Of a stretch of DNA of 13,091 nt, positions 1-6,514 are shown piece by piece; within the stretch, counting starts at the first letter, position 1; each line of letters starts with the position of its first letter. Below the pieces are notes generated by a model. The model saw only the letters and a program-made list of their open reading frames with translations. It ran no database searches and was not told the DNA's origin. The translations under genes were made by a program, and so were the position numbers. The DNA comes from CAZEGV01 sp964511645 (GTDB lineage Bacteria > Bacteroidota > Bacteroidia > Cytophagales > JAAEPT01), in assembly GCA_964511645.1 (NCBI GenBank), contig CAZEGV010000065.1, positions 1-13,091 of the forward strand, written 5' to 3'.

Positions 1-33
1 ATGAATCAATTATTGTTTAATTAAAAAGTTGCA

Positions 34-60
34 TTTGTGACTTGAATTCAGCATACCTTG
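34..60 (+). promoter_or_regulatory. Candidate promoter of the mscS-family gene
   Basis: A TTTG at 34-37 is followed 16 bases later by TACCTTG at 54-60. This is close to the Bacteroidota -33/-7 pattern (TTTG, about 19 bases, TAnnTTTG), but the spacing is short and the -7 box lacks one T. A start point near 66 would give a leader of about 27 bases before the ATG at 93. Nothing else in the first 92 bases looks like a gene. Confidence 0.35.
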
Positions 61-92
61 CACAAGTAAATCAAACATAAACACAAAAAATT

Positions 93-893
93 ATGGAACA
101 ATTAATAAAAAAAGGAATCGATTTAGCCACTGAATACGGTCCTAAGATAATCATTGCAGTACTCGCCCTTGTCATCGGGATGTGGGTTATCAAGAGGGTA
201 ACAAAGCTATTCAGAAAAATACTAGAGAAAAAGAACGTAGATGAATCTCTTGTTCCGTTCTTATCTAGTCTAGTGTCCACGTTACTTAAAATAATGTTAC
301 TTATTTCGATAGCAAGTACGCTTGGCTTCCAAACTACATCTTTAATAGCTGTATTGGGTGCTGCTTCCCTAGCTATTGGTTTAGCACTACAAGGTAGCTT
401 GGCAAACTTTGCTGGCGGAGTACTTATCCTTATATTCAAACCTTATAAAATAGGTGATTTGATAGAAACGCAAGGACACCTAGGGGTAGTAAAAGAAATC
501 AAAATTTTCAATACTATATTGACCAGCCCCGAAGAGAGAACAATTATCCTGCCTAATGGAGTTGTATCAAATGGTAGTATTGTAAACTTTACCGAACAAG
601 GTTTTTTAAGAGTCGATACAACTATTGGTGTGGCGTATGACGCTGACATACGGGAGGTGAAAAAGGTAATTGAAGATGTGCTATTAGCTGACCCTAAAGT
701 AATGAAAGACCCAGCACCAACTGTAAGAGTAGGTGAATTGGCTGATTCTAGCGTAAACTTTGTTGTAAGACCTTATGCCAAAGTAGAAGATTATTGGGAT
801 GTATATTTCAATATACATGAAAATGTAAAAATGGCTTTAGACAAAGCAAACATCTCTATTCCATTCCCACAAGTAGAAATGAAAAATTTATAA
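93..893 (+). CDS. MscS-family small-conductance mechanosensitive channel
   Basis: An inner-membrane channel of 266 residues, expected to open under membrane tension and release solutes during hypo-osmotic shock. Three hydrophobic segments are visible: about residues 18-35, 57-79 and 83-117. The third is the Gly/Ala-rich pore helix typical of MscS (residues 86-112, with AIGLALQGSLANFAGGV at 94-110), followed by the FKPYKIGD entry into the beta domain. The beta domain carries the LPNG..SNGSIVNF motif (about 153-166), and the C-terminus keeps the conserved IPFPQ. The length is near that of the minimal E. coli MscS (286 residues), so this is the short form without extra N-terminal helices. The ATG at 93 fits the family N-terminus. 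It is a single gene converging on trpA. The family call is firm, but the physiological gating ion or solute cannot be read from sequence. Confidence 0.95.
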   Translation: MEQLIKKGIDLATEYGPKIIIAVLALVIGMWVIKRVTKLFRKILEKKNVDESLVPFLSSLVSTLLKIMLLISIASTLGFQTTSLIAVLGAASLAIGLALQGSLANFAGGVLILIFKPYKIGDLIETQGHLGVVKEIKIFNTILTSPEERTIILPNGVVSNGSIVNFTEQGFLRVDTTIGVAYDADIREVKKVIEDVLLADPKVMKDPAPTVRVGELADSSVNFVVRPYAKVEDYWDVYFNIHENVKMALDKANISIPFPQVEMKNL

Positions 894-919
894 CACTTAT
901 TATTTATAATAATTATCAC

Positions 920-956
920 AAAAGGTTAAGTGAATCGCTTAACCTTTTATTTTTTG
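920..956. terminator. Shared hairpin terminator between mscS-family gene and trpA
   Basis: An 11-bp perfect stem (AAAAGGTTAAG at 920-930 with CTTAACCTTTT at 938-948) encloses a 7-base loop and is followed on the plus strand by a T-rich tail (about 949-955). It should terminate the plus-strand channel gene well. The stop codon of trpA (939-941) lies inside the downstream arm. The minus-strand copy has only the TTTT of the stem as its U tract, so it is a weaker terminator for the trp operon. Confidence 0.8.
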
Positions 957-1718
957 TACAAACCCTTCAATTGACTTTTTAAAATCTTTCTTTTCTTTTG
1001 GCAATGATTTTATAAATGCAGTACCTATGATTGCTCCTCTTGAATATTTACAAGCATTATCAAATGTAATCCTATCTTTTATATTAAAACCAATCAAAGT
1101 AGGGTTTTCTAAACCGGCGCTTTGTATTCTATCAAAATAGCTAGACATATCCTGATTGGCTTTACTCTCATTACCCGTTGTACTATTTGTAGACACAATA
1201 TAAACAAAGCCTTTACTAGAAGCATCTATCTTATGTAGACGTTCTTCTGATGTTTGAGGAGTTATTAAGAATATGTTTGATACATTATGAGCTTCAAAAA
1301 CATCCTTATATAATCTATTGTATTCTGCATAAGGAAGGTCTGGAAAAATCAATCCGTCAATACCAATTGAAGCTATTTCTTTCACAAAGGCTTCTACTCC
1401 GTACTGTAATACTGGGTTGATGTATCCCATAAGCATAATGGGAATAGTAATCTCTTTTCTTATATCTTTCAGTTGTTCTAATAATTTACGAATGGTCATT
1501 CCATTAGCTAATGCTTGTTCAGACGAGGCTTGTATCACTGGTCCGTCTGCAATTGGATCAGAATATGGCATTCCTATTTCTACCATATCAGCACCTGCTT
1601 CTTCTAGTGCTTTGAGGATCGGTTGGGTATCATCTAAAGATGGGTATCCTGCTGTAAAATAGACGTTAAGAACATCTTTTTTACCACTATCAAATAATGT
1701 TGTAATTCTATTTTTCAT
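939..1718 (-). CDS. trpA: Tryptophan synthase alpha chain
   Basis: The alpha subunit of tryptophan synthase cleaves indole-3-glycerol phosphate to indole and glyceraldehyde 3-phosphate and passes indole through a tunnel to TrpB. The 259-residue TIM barrel shows the FTAGYPSLDDT start and the VEIGMPYSDPIADGP motif. The residues matching the Salmonella catalytic pair Glu49/Asp60 are present as Glu47 and Asp58. The later GFVYIVS and IGTAF.KSL segments complete the phosphate-binding side. The ATG at 1718 gives the expected N-terminus and a slightly short but normal length (the family is usually about 265). It is the last gene of the trp cluster, yet it is separated from trpB by 145 bp carrying a structured element. 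That is unusual because the two subunits act as an alpha2-beta2 complex and are usually tightly linked. Confidence 0.98.
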   Translation of the reverse strand: MKNRITTLFDSGKKDVLNVYFTAGYPSLDDTQPILKALEEAGADMVEIGMPYSDPIADGPVIQASSEQALANGMTIRKLLEQLKDIRKEITIPIMLMGYINPVLQYGVEAFVKEIASIGIDGLIFPDLPYAEYNRLYKDVFEAHNVSNIFLITPQTSEERLHKIDASSKGFVYIVSTNSTTGNESKANQDMSSYFDRIQSAGLENPTLIGFNIKDRITFDNACKYSRGAIIGTAFIKSLPKEKKDFKKSIEGFVQKIKG

Positions 1719-1765
1719 ATTTCTAATCTATTAGAATATTATTGGTTTTTATAGCACTTTTTTTT

Positions 1766-1858
1766 GTGGGAAGAGGAGTAGCATCCTTTTTTTGTTTATT
1801 TTTACTTATATTTTAATAACTAATAATAAAAAAATAGCGGATAGTCCAGTCACCTCCC
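1766..1858 (+). repeat. Structured intergenic element, copy 1 (between trpB and trpA)
   Basis: This spacer can fold into a long hairpin. ATCC at 1783-1786 pairs with GGAT at 1839-1842, T7 at 1787-1793 pairs with A7 at 1828-1834, and GGGA at 1768-1771 can pair with TCCC at 1855-1858. The same layout occurs at 7630-7714: GGGA, about ten purine-rich bases, ATCC, a T run, an AT-rich middle, an A run, then CGRATAGYCC. The middle parts differ, so it is the edges and not the loop that are shared. Read this way it is antisense to the trp transcript. I recall similar intergenic elements in many flavobacterial genomes, but I cannot name the family with certainty. A structured RNA, a mobile palindromic repeat and a terminator-like element are all possible. 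Confidence 0.5.
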
Positions 1859-1863
1859 TAATT

Positions 1864-3045
1864 TTAATAACCGCCTCTTTCTATGTAAGTCATCAAATCT
1901 TTATCTCCTCTTCCTGATAAGTTGAGCACGATAACATCTTCTTTTTTAAATTTTATTTTTTCTAGAATCGCCAAGGCATGAGAGCTTTCTAGTGCTGGGA
2001 TAATCCCCTCTAATTGACTCAGTATAATACCGGAAGCGTAGGCTTCATCATCTGTAATTGGAATAAATTCAGCTCTTTTGGTGTCGTGTAGGTGTGCGTG
2101 AAGAGGTCCAATCCCTGGGTAATCTAGTCCTGCCGAAATTGAGTGTGGCTCTATTACTTGACCATCTTCAGTTTGCATCAGCAACGACCTAGAGGCGTGC
2201 AAGACTCCTTCTGTACCCAATACCGTAGTGGCGGCTGTTTTACCTGAATCTAAGCCTAATCCTGCTGCCTCTGCTGCTAATAATTTCACACTTTCATCTT
2301 CTAAAAAATGATAAAATGCTCCTGCGGCATTAGAACCACCTCCTACACAAGCAATCACGTAATCGGGTTTTGTTTTCCCTGTTTGCTCATTTAATTGTTT
2401 TTTGATTTCTTTAGAAATAATTGATTGAAACCTTGCTACCATATCTGGATATGGATGAGGTCCAACTACCGAACCAATAATATAATAAGTATCTTCTGGA
2501 TTGTTTATCCAATCCCTAAGTGCCTCATTAGTAGCATCTTTAAGAGTTTTACTACCACTTTTCGCAGGTCTTACTTCCGCTCCCAATATTTTCATTCTTT
2601 CTACATTGGGTTTTTGACGTTCTATATCTACTTCTCCCATATATACTACACAAGGCAGCCCCATCAACGCACACATTGTAGCCGTTGCTACACCATGTTG
2701 TCCTGCTCCTGTTTCTGCAATAATACGTTTTTTACCTAATCTCTTGGCTAATAAAATTTGTCCTAAAGTATTGTTTACTTTGTGAGCCCCTGTATGGTTA
2801 AGGTCTTCTCGCTTTAGGTATATATTTGTGTTATACTTGGCTGATAATCGTTTGGCAAAATACAGTGGTGTAGGTCTACCTACATAATCTCGTAGTAATT
2901 GCTGAAATTCTTTCTGAAAGTCATTATCCTTTATAATTTTCAGGTAATTATCTTTTAATTCTTCAATATTAGGATGTAGAGCTTCTGGGATATATGCACC
3001 ACCAAATTTTCCATAATATCCATTTTCGTCTATACTGTATTTCAT
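1864..3045 (-). CDS. trpB: Tryptophan synthase beta chain
   Basis: The PLP-dependent beta subunit of tryptophan synthase condenses indole (delivered from TrpA) with L-serine to make L-tryptophan. The 393-residue protein has the standard length for the main TrpB1 type. The cofactor motif HTGAHKVNN places the Schiff-base lysine at residue 89, the ETGAGQHG loop places the catalytic Glu at 111, and ACVGGGSNA forms the phosphate-binding glycine loop. The C-terminal SGRGDKD motif is also present. Its ATG overlaps the trpF stop in an ATGA (3042-3045), which implies translational coupling. Downstream, trpA does not follow directly. The spacer between them carries a structured element that could uncouple the levels of the two subunits. 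Confidence 0.98.
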   Translation of the reverse strand: MKYSIDENGYYGKFGGAYIPEALHPNIEELKDNYLKIIKDNDFQKEFQQLLRDYVGRPTPLYFAKRLSAKYNTNIYLKREDLNHTGAHKVNNTLGQILLAKRLGKKRIIAETGAGQHGVATATMCALMGLPCVVYMGEVDIERQKPNVERMKILGAEVRPAKSGSKTLKDATNEALRDWINNPEDTYYIIGSVVGPHPYPDMVARFQSIISKEIKKQLNEQTGKTKPDYVIACVGGGSNAAGAFYHFLEDESVKLLAAEAAGLGLDSGKTAATTVLGTEGVLHASRSLLMQTEDGQVIEPHSISAGLDYPGIGPLHAHLHDTKRAEFIPITDDEAYASGIILSQLEGIIPALESSHALAILEKIKFKKEDVIVLNLSGRGDKDLMTYIERGGY

Positions 3046-3662
3046 ATTCTTGTAAATACTTCTTCTTGAAGTAGTTTTATGTTTTTTAACCCTGGCTTTG
3101 ACTCAAAATTACTATTAATATCTAAGACTTGCATACGCTTATCATCAAACATTAGTGCTTCTTTGACATTTTCTTTACTTATCCCTCCGCTCAAAAAATA
3201 AGGTTTCTCTCCTTTATATTTTTTTAAAAATTTCCAGTTATAAGCTTTACCAGAACCGCCATAATCTTTGGTTTTGGTATCAAAAAGAAAAAAGTCTACA
3301 TATTTCTCATATTTATCTAATGATGTAAAATCAAACTCCTCATTAATACCAAATGCTTTGATTAGCGTATAACCTAGATTTTTTACCTTGAGACAGTCTT
3401 CTGTGGATTCATCCCCATGTAATTGAACGTGATTAAGACTAAACTTTTGACAGATACGATGTATTTCGGCTATTGGCTCGTTTACAAATACTCCTACTTT
3501 GTTTATTTCAGTCGGTATTAAATTTAAAATAGCTTTATCTAAAACTTTTTCCGCATAACGTTTTGATTTTTTGTAGAAAATAAAACCTATATAATCGGGT
3601 TTAAGCGATACTAAAGCTTTTATATTTTCGGAATTTCTCATTCCACAAATTTTTATTTTCAT
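3042..3662 (-). CDS. trpF: Phosphoribosylanthranilate isomerase
   Basis: TrpF catalyses the Amadori rearrangement of N-(5'-phosphoribosyl)anthranilate to CdRP, the step before indole-glycerol phosphate synthase. The 206-residue (beta/alpha)8 barrel begins with the diagnostic KICGMR, where the cysteine is the expected general base (Cys7). It continues with VQLHGDE (about residue 80), FDTKTKDYGGSGKAYNW with the general-acid Asp, LSGGI, and an LDINSNFESKPGLKN stretch equivalent to the family's VDVSSGVE..PG.K. It is a stand-alone enzyme, not fused to TrpC as in E. coli. Its stop overlaps the trpB start by 4 bp. A 5-bp gap separates it from the upstream small ABM-domain gene. Confidence 0.97.
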   Translation of the reverse strand: MKIKICGMRNSENIKALVSLKPDYIGFIFYKKSKRYAEKVLDKAILNLIPTEINKVGVFVNEPIAEIHRICQKFSLNHVQLHGDESTEDCLKVKNLGYTLIKAFGINEEFDFTSLDKYEKYVDFFLFDTKTKDYGGSGKAYNWKFLKKYKGEKPYFLSGGISKENVKEALMFDDKRMQVLDINSNFESKPGLKNIKLLQEEVFTRI

Positions 3663-3667
3663 ATTAT

Positions 3668-3955
3668 CTATAGGTCTAAATAATGCTCTACAACAGGAAA
3701 TGGTTCATAGAAATGATGTAATAGATTTTTCCACTCTTGGTATTTCTTTGATTTCCTAAAACCGCCTTCATGATTTTCTAAAGTTTCCCAGTTTACTAGC
3801 AGAATATATTGGTTAGGTTTTTCATAGCATTTTTTGAGTTGATGAGAAACATAGCCTTTCATACTCGATACAATAAGGGATGCTTCCTCAAAAGCTTTTT
3901 CAAATTTCTTTGATTGATTCGCTTTAACATTCAATATAGCAACTTCAAGTATCAT
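3668..3955 (-). CDS. ABM-domain small protein inside the trp operon
   Basis: A 95-residue protein that looks like the antibiotic biosynthesis monooxygenase (ABM, YgiN-like) ferredoxin-fold family. Visible hallmarks are a first strand MILEVAILNVK, a helix with paired Phe/Ala (FEKAFEEA), SMKGYVSHQL, then YILLVNWETLE.H, and a C-terminal HHFYEPFPVVEHY. Members of this fold are dimers and include quinol monooxygenases and haem-degrading proteins. No catalytic set can be assigned here, so the reaction is unknown. Its ATG overlaps the trpC stop as ATGA (3952-3955), and trpF follows 5 bp downstream, so it is co-transcribed and probably co-translated with tryptophan enzymes. That suggests, but does not prove, a role near the pathway, for example handling an oxidised indole or anthranilate species. 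It could equally be a housekeeping passenger. Confidence 0.8.
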   Translation of the reverse strand: MILEVAILNVKANQSKKFEKAFEEASLIVSSMKGYVSHQLKKCYEKPNQYILLVNWETLENHEGGFRKSKKYQEWKNLLHHFYEPFPVVEHYLDL

Positions 3956-4740
3956 TTATTCAACTCTGCTACTAACTCTGCTAAAGCCAGTTCAGGATTA
4001 TTTGTTTTCATAAAAGTTTCTCCAATTAGAAAACCATCAAATCCTGCTTTGCTTAATTCTTTGATATCAACAACTTTACTCAATCCGCTTTCTGATACTT
4101 TTTTGAATTCCCCAGGGATCATCTGAACCAACTCTAACGAAGTCTCAATTGATACATCAAATGTTTTTAAGTTTCGATTATTAACTCCGATCACATCCAG
4201 CTCAGGCATAATACTTGGCATAAGTTCATCTTCATCATGAACTTCCATTAATACTTGCATCCCCAAAGAATGAGCAAGCTTCGCAAAATTTTTTATTTCT
4301 GATGGAGTCAGTAATGCTGCAATAAGTAAAATAAAATCAGCACCAATTGCTTTGGCTTCAATTATTTGATATTCATCTATCATAAAATCTTTTCGCAAGA
4401 TGGGAATATTTACTTTTTCTTTCACTTGAGTTAAGTATTCCATTTTTCCACCAAAAAACTCATAATCAGTTAACACCGAAATAGCAGATGCGCCACTCTT
4501 CTCATAGCCAACCCCGATTTCTTCTACCGAAGAAAAATCATTTATAATACCTTTGGATGGCGACTGTCTTTTAATCTCAGCGATAATTCCTGACTTATTA
4601 GGGTCAGCCAAAAACTCTGTTACCTTAAAACAATCTCTAAAGAAAAAAGGACTTGTTTCTAAGTCTGATACACTTAGTTTAGTTTTTCTTTCTGTTATTT
4701 CTCTTCTTGTGTTTTTTACGATTTTATCTAAAATATTCAT
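3952..4740 (-). CDS. trpC: Indole-3-glycerol phosphate synthase
   Basis: TrpC closes the indole ring, converting CdRP to indole-3-glycerol phosphate with loss of CO2 and water. The 262-residue barrel has the expected motifs in order: IIAEIKRQSPSKG (catalytic Lys), SVLTDYEFFGG, ILRKDFMIDEYQI (second catalytic Lys), a GADFILLIAALL strand, IGVNNRNLKTF (Asn), VSESGLS and FLIGETFM. The ATG at 4740 gives a family-typical N-terminus starting MNILDKIV. It is the first trp gene in this cluster, and a strong promoter box lies 20 bp upstream. trpE, trpG and trpD, which usually precede it in Bacteroidota, are absent here. miaA is divergent on the other side. Confidence 0.98.
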   Translation of the reverse strand: MNILDKIVKNTRREITERKTKLSVSDLETSPFFFRDCFKVTEFLADPNKSGIIAEIKRQSPSKGIINDFSSVEEIGVGYEKSGASAISVLTDYEFFGGKMEYLTQVKEKVNIPILRKDFMIDEYQIIEAKAIGADFILLIAALLTPSEIKNFAKLAHSLGMQVLMEVHDEDELMPSIMPELDVIGVNNRNLKTFDVSIETSLELVQMIPGEFKKVSESGLSKVVDIKELSKAGFDGFLIGETFMKTNNPELALAELVAELNK

Positions 4741-4759
4741 ATATCAGTAATTCTATACG

Positions 4760-4767
4760 CAAAGATA
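4760..4767 (-). promoter_or_regulatory. -7 promoter box of the trpC operon
   Basis: Read on the minus strand the sequence is TATCTTTG, an exact match to the Bacteroidota TAnnTTTG -7 element. No convincing TTTG lies at the usual -33 distance. A start point near 4753 would leave a leader of about 13 bases before the trpC ATG at 4740, with no room for a leader peptide or attenuator hairpin. Confidence 0.6.
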
Positions 4768-4813
4768 CGAATTTGAATTTTGTTTTTCTTTATTGAAAAG
4801 TGAAATTGACAGA

Positions 4814-5674
4814 ATGAAAGCTCTTATTACCATAATTGGTCCTACTGCATCGGGAAAAACTAGACTAGCAGTACAACTAGCCGAAAAAAGAAATGCTGAA
4901 ATCATTAGTGCAGACTCTAGGCAAGTGTATAAAAATATGGATATAGGTACGGGAAAAGACCTTGATGAGTACAAAAACATTCCTTATCACCTTATTGATA
5001 TTTGTAATGCGGGATATCAATACAACCTTTATCAATACATTCGGGACTTTCATACAGTTTATAACAATGACAAGAGTCTAATACTTTGCGGAGGAACGGG
5101 ACTTTATGTACAGGCTGTCCTACAAGGGTACTCACTAACCAATATACCAGAGAACGATTTATTACGAAAGAAATTAAAAAACAAAAATACAATAGAGCTT
5201 CAGCAAATACTTGGGGACACGGATGAAAGTTCTAAAAAAAGACTACTGAGAGCAATTGAAAAAAAAAAGCACATACAAGCAGGACTTGATTATACAGAAA
5301 CAAATTATCCAGCCATCCAAAGTGTAGTAATTGGTATTAATATCCCAACAGACTTGCGTAGAAAAAAAATTAGTCAACGACTTATATTTAGGTTAGAAAA
5401 TGGAATGGTTGAAGAAGTTGAAAGATTACTGAACCAAGGCATATCGCATGAACAACTCTATTGGTATGGGTTGGAATACAAATTCCTTAGTTTGTATTTA
5501 CAAAAAGTAATTAGTTATGACGAAATGTTTAAGCAATTAGAAACTAGCATACATCAGTTTGCAAAAAGGCAAATGACTTATTTTAGAAAAATGGAAAAAG
5601 ATGGAATTAAAATCTATTGGGTAGATTATAAAAACCCTTTAGACGAAAGCCTAAGAATCATCAATAATCATTAA
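4814..5674 (+). CDS. miaA: tRNA dimethylallyltransferase (divergent, short form)
   Basis: MiaA transfers a dimethylallyl group from DMAPP to N6 of adenosine 37 in tRNAs that read UNN codons. I take the ATG at 4814 (286 residues) rather than a TTG at 4793, because the P-loop GPTASGKT then falls at residues 9-16 as in the family. Other hallmarks are SADSRQVYKNMDIGTGK, LCGGTGLYVQA, and the C-terminal HQFAKRQMTYFRK, equivalent to the family's RQYAKRQLTWFR. It is shorter than E. coli MiaA (316). The usual ND..RI.RALEV region is reduced to ESSKKRLLRAIE, and the IGYKE segment reads YGLEYKFLSL. It may therefore be the second, divergent MiaA-type protein seen in some Bacteroidota, perhaps with a different tRNA or substrate preference. 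It is divergent from trpC with a 73-bp gap. Confidence 0.88.
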   Translation: MKALITIIGPTASGKTRLAVQLAEKRNAEIISADSRQVYKNMDIGTGKDLDEYKNIPYHLIDICNAGYQYNLYQYIRDFHTVYNNDKSLILCGGTGLYVQAVLQGYSLTNIPENDLLRKKLKNKNTIELQQILGDTDESSKKRLLRAIEKKKHIQAGLDYTETNYPAIQSVVIGINIPTDLRRKKISQRLIFRLENGMVEEVERLLNQGISHEQLYWYGLEYKFLSLYLQKVISYDEMFKQLETSIHQFAKRQMTYFRKMEKDGIKIYWVDYKNPLDESLRIINNH

Positions 5675-5676
5675 AC

Positions 5677-5709
5677 AAAAAAAGCAAGACAAATGTCCTG
5701 CTTTTTTTT
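5677..5709. terminator. Bidirectional terminator between miaA and the OmpA-like lipoprotein gene
   Basis: An A7 run (5677-5683), the stem GCAAGACA (5684-5691) pairing with TGTCCTGC (5694-5701) with one A-C mismatch, and then T8 (5702-5709). The A and T runs can extend the stem. This gives a U tract in both directions, which suits the two convergent genes. Confidence 0.85.
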
Positions 5710-5731
5710 AATCACGCTATAATAGTGTTAA

Positions 5732-6343
5732 TTATTTTTTTGTAATAGCCATTACAATTCTTTTTTGAGATGCATCTTTACCATCAACACCTTCTAATAA
5801 TTGATCTTTTCCAAAACCTTTAGCAGTTAATTGCTCTCCTTTGAAGTCTTCGAATAAAACCAATTTGGCTTTAATAGCATTAGCTCTTGCTGTTGTACCA
5901 GCTTTCACTAAAGCTACGTCACGACCATGTGCTTGAATTTCAGCACCTAACTCAGGGTTAGCGGCAAGAATTGCAGCAATATTTTTAAGCTGAGTTTCTG
6001 CACCTGCAGAAATAGCATCGTCAGCACCTTCTTCTCCACTTTCAACAACAGCAAATTGATCTAAAACGAAAGTTTTAGTTCCAGCTTCTCCGCCATTAAC
6101 AAAATCTAAAATAGACTTTTCAGCAGAACCTTCTGCAAAATCAGCTCCAATTGTAGAAACTGCAACAGTATCAATCGATGTTGCATCTTCTGTTGTCTCG
6201 CCTTCTGTTCCTTCTCCTTCTATTCCTTCACCATCAGTAGCTACTGAAGTAGAGTCCGTAGTTTCACCTTCTGTATTTCCTGTTTTTTTACATGCTGTAA
6301 CAGTCAATGCTGCAGCTACTAATAACATAATTACCTTTTTCAT
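5732..6343 (-). CDS. Lipoprotein with a divergent OmpA-like C-terminal domain
   Basis: A 203-residue predicted lipoprotein. The signal sequence ends in TVTAC with the acylated cysteine at residue 18. Residues 23-60 form an acidic, Glu/Gly/Thr-rich low-complexity linker (repeats of EGE and EGT). Residues about 92-203 follow the OmpA/MotB layout: a FVLDQFAVV strand, a helix LKNIAAILAANPELGAEIQAHG, then ARANAIKAKL, AKGFGKDQLL and SQKRIVMAI. The two residues that normally hold diaminopimelate in peptidoglycan sit in GHTD and NRRVE motifs. Here the first reads AHGRD and the second QKRIV, so the Asp and Arg may survive but the motifs are heavily altered. Likely role: an outer-membrane lipoprotein that tethers to, or once tethered to, peptidoglycan. 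A strong promoter and clean codon use suggest high expression. Confidence 0.8.
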   Translation of the reverse strand: MKKVIMLLVAAALTVTACKKTGNTEGETTDSTSVATDGEGIEGEGTEGETTEDATSIDTVAVSTIGADFAEGSAEKSILDFVNGGEAGTKTFVLDQFAVVESGEEGADDAISAGAETQLKNIAAILAANPELGAEIQAHGRDVALVKAGTTARANAIKAKLVLFEDFKGEQLTAKGFGKDQLLEGVDGKDASQKRIVMAITKK

Positions 6344-6379
6344 TCCTTTGTATAAGTTTAAGTTGATTGATTTATCTTA

Positions 6380-6410
6380 CAAGAATAATAAAAAAACTAC
6401 TTTTATCAAA
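6380..6410 (-). promoter_or_regulatory. Promoter of the OmpA-like lipoprotein gene
   Basis: On the minus strand TTTG (6410-6407) is followed by exactly 19 bases and then TATTCTTG (6387-6380). This matches the Bacteroidota consensus TTTG-N19-TAnnTTTG with a single mismatch. A start point near 6374 gives a leader of about 30 bases. It is the best two-box promoter in the window. Confidence 0.65.
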
Positions 6411-6514
6411 AAAAGAACTGATTTTCGTTAGACAAAGTTGTTTATTTAATTTCATGAAACAAAAATCGTCCGCAAACCATCCTTATATCGAGCTATAATT
6501 TGTAGTTTAGCGGT

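Noticed and set aside
1..24. A seven-codon open frame (MNQLLFN) at the window edge
   Set aside because: Too short, with no support from spacing or composition. It contains no tryptophan or other leader-peptide pattern.
4741..4813. A trp leader peptide or attenuator in front of trpC
   Set aside because: The gap has no short frame with Trp codons and no competing hairpins, and the promoter box leaves only about 13 bases of leader.
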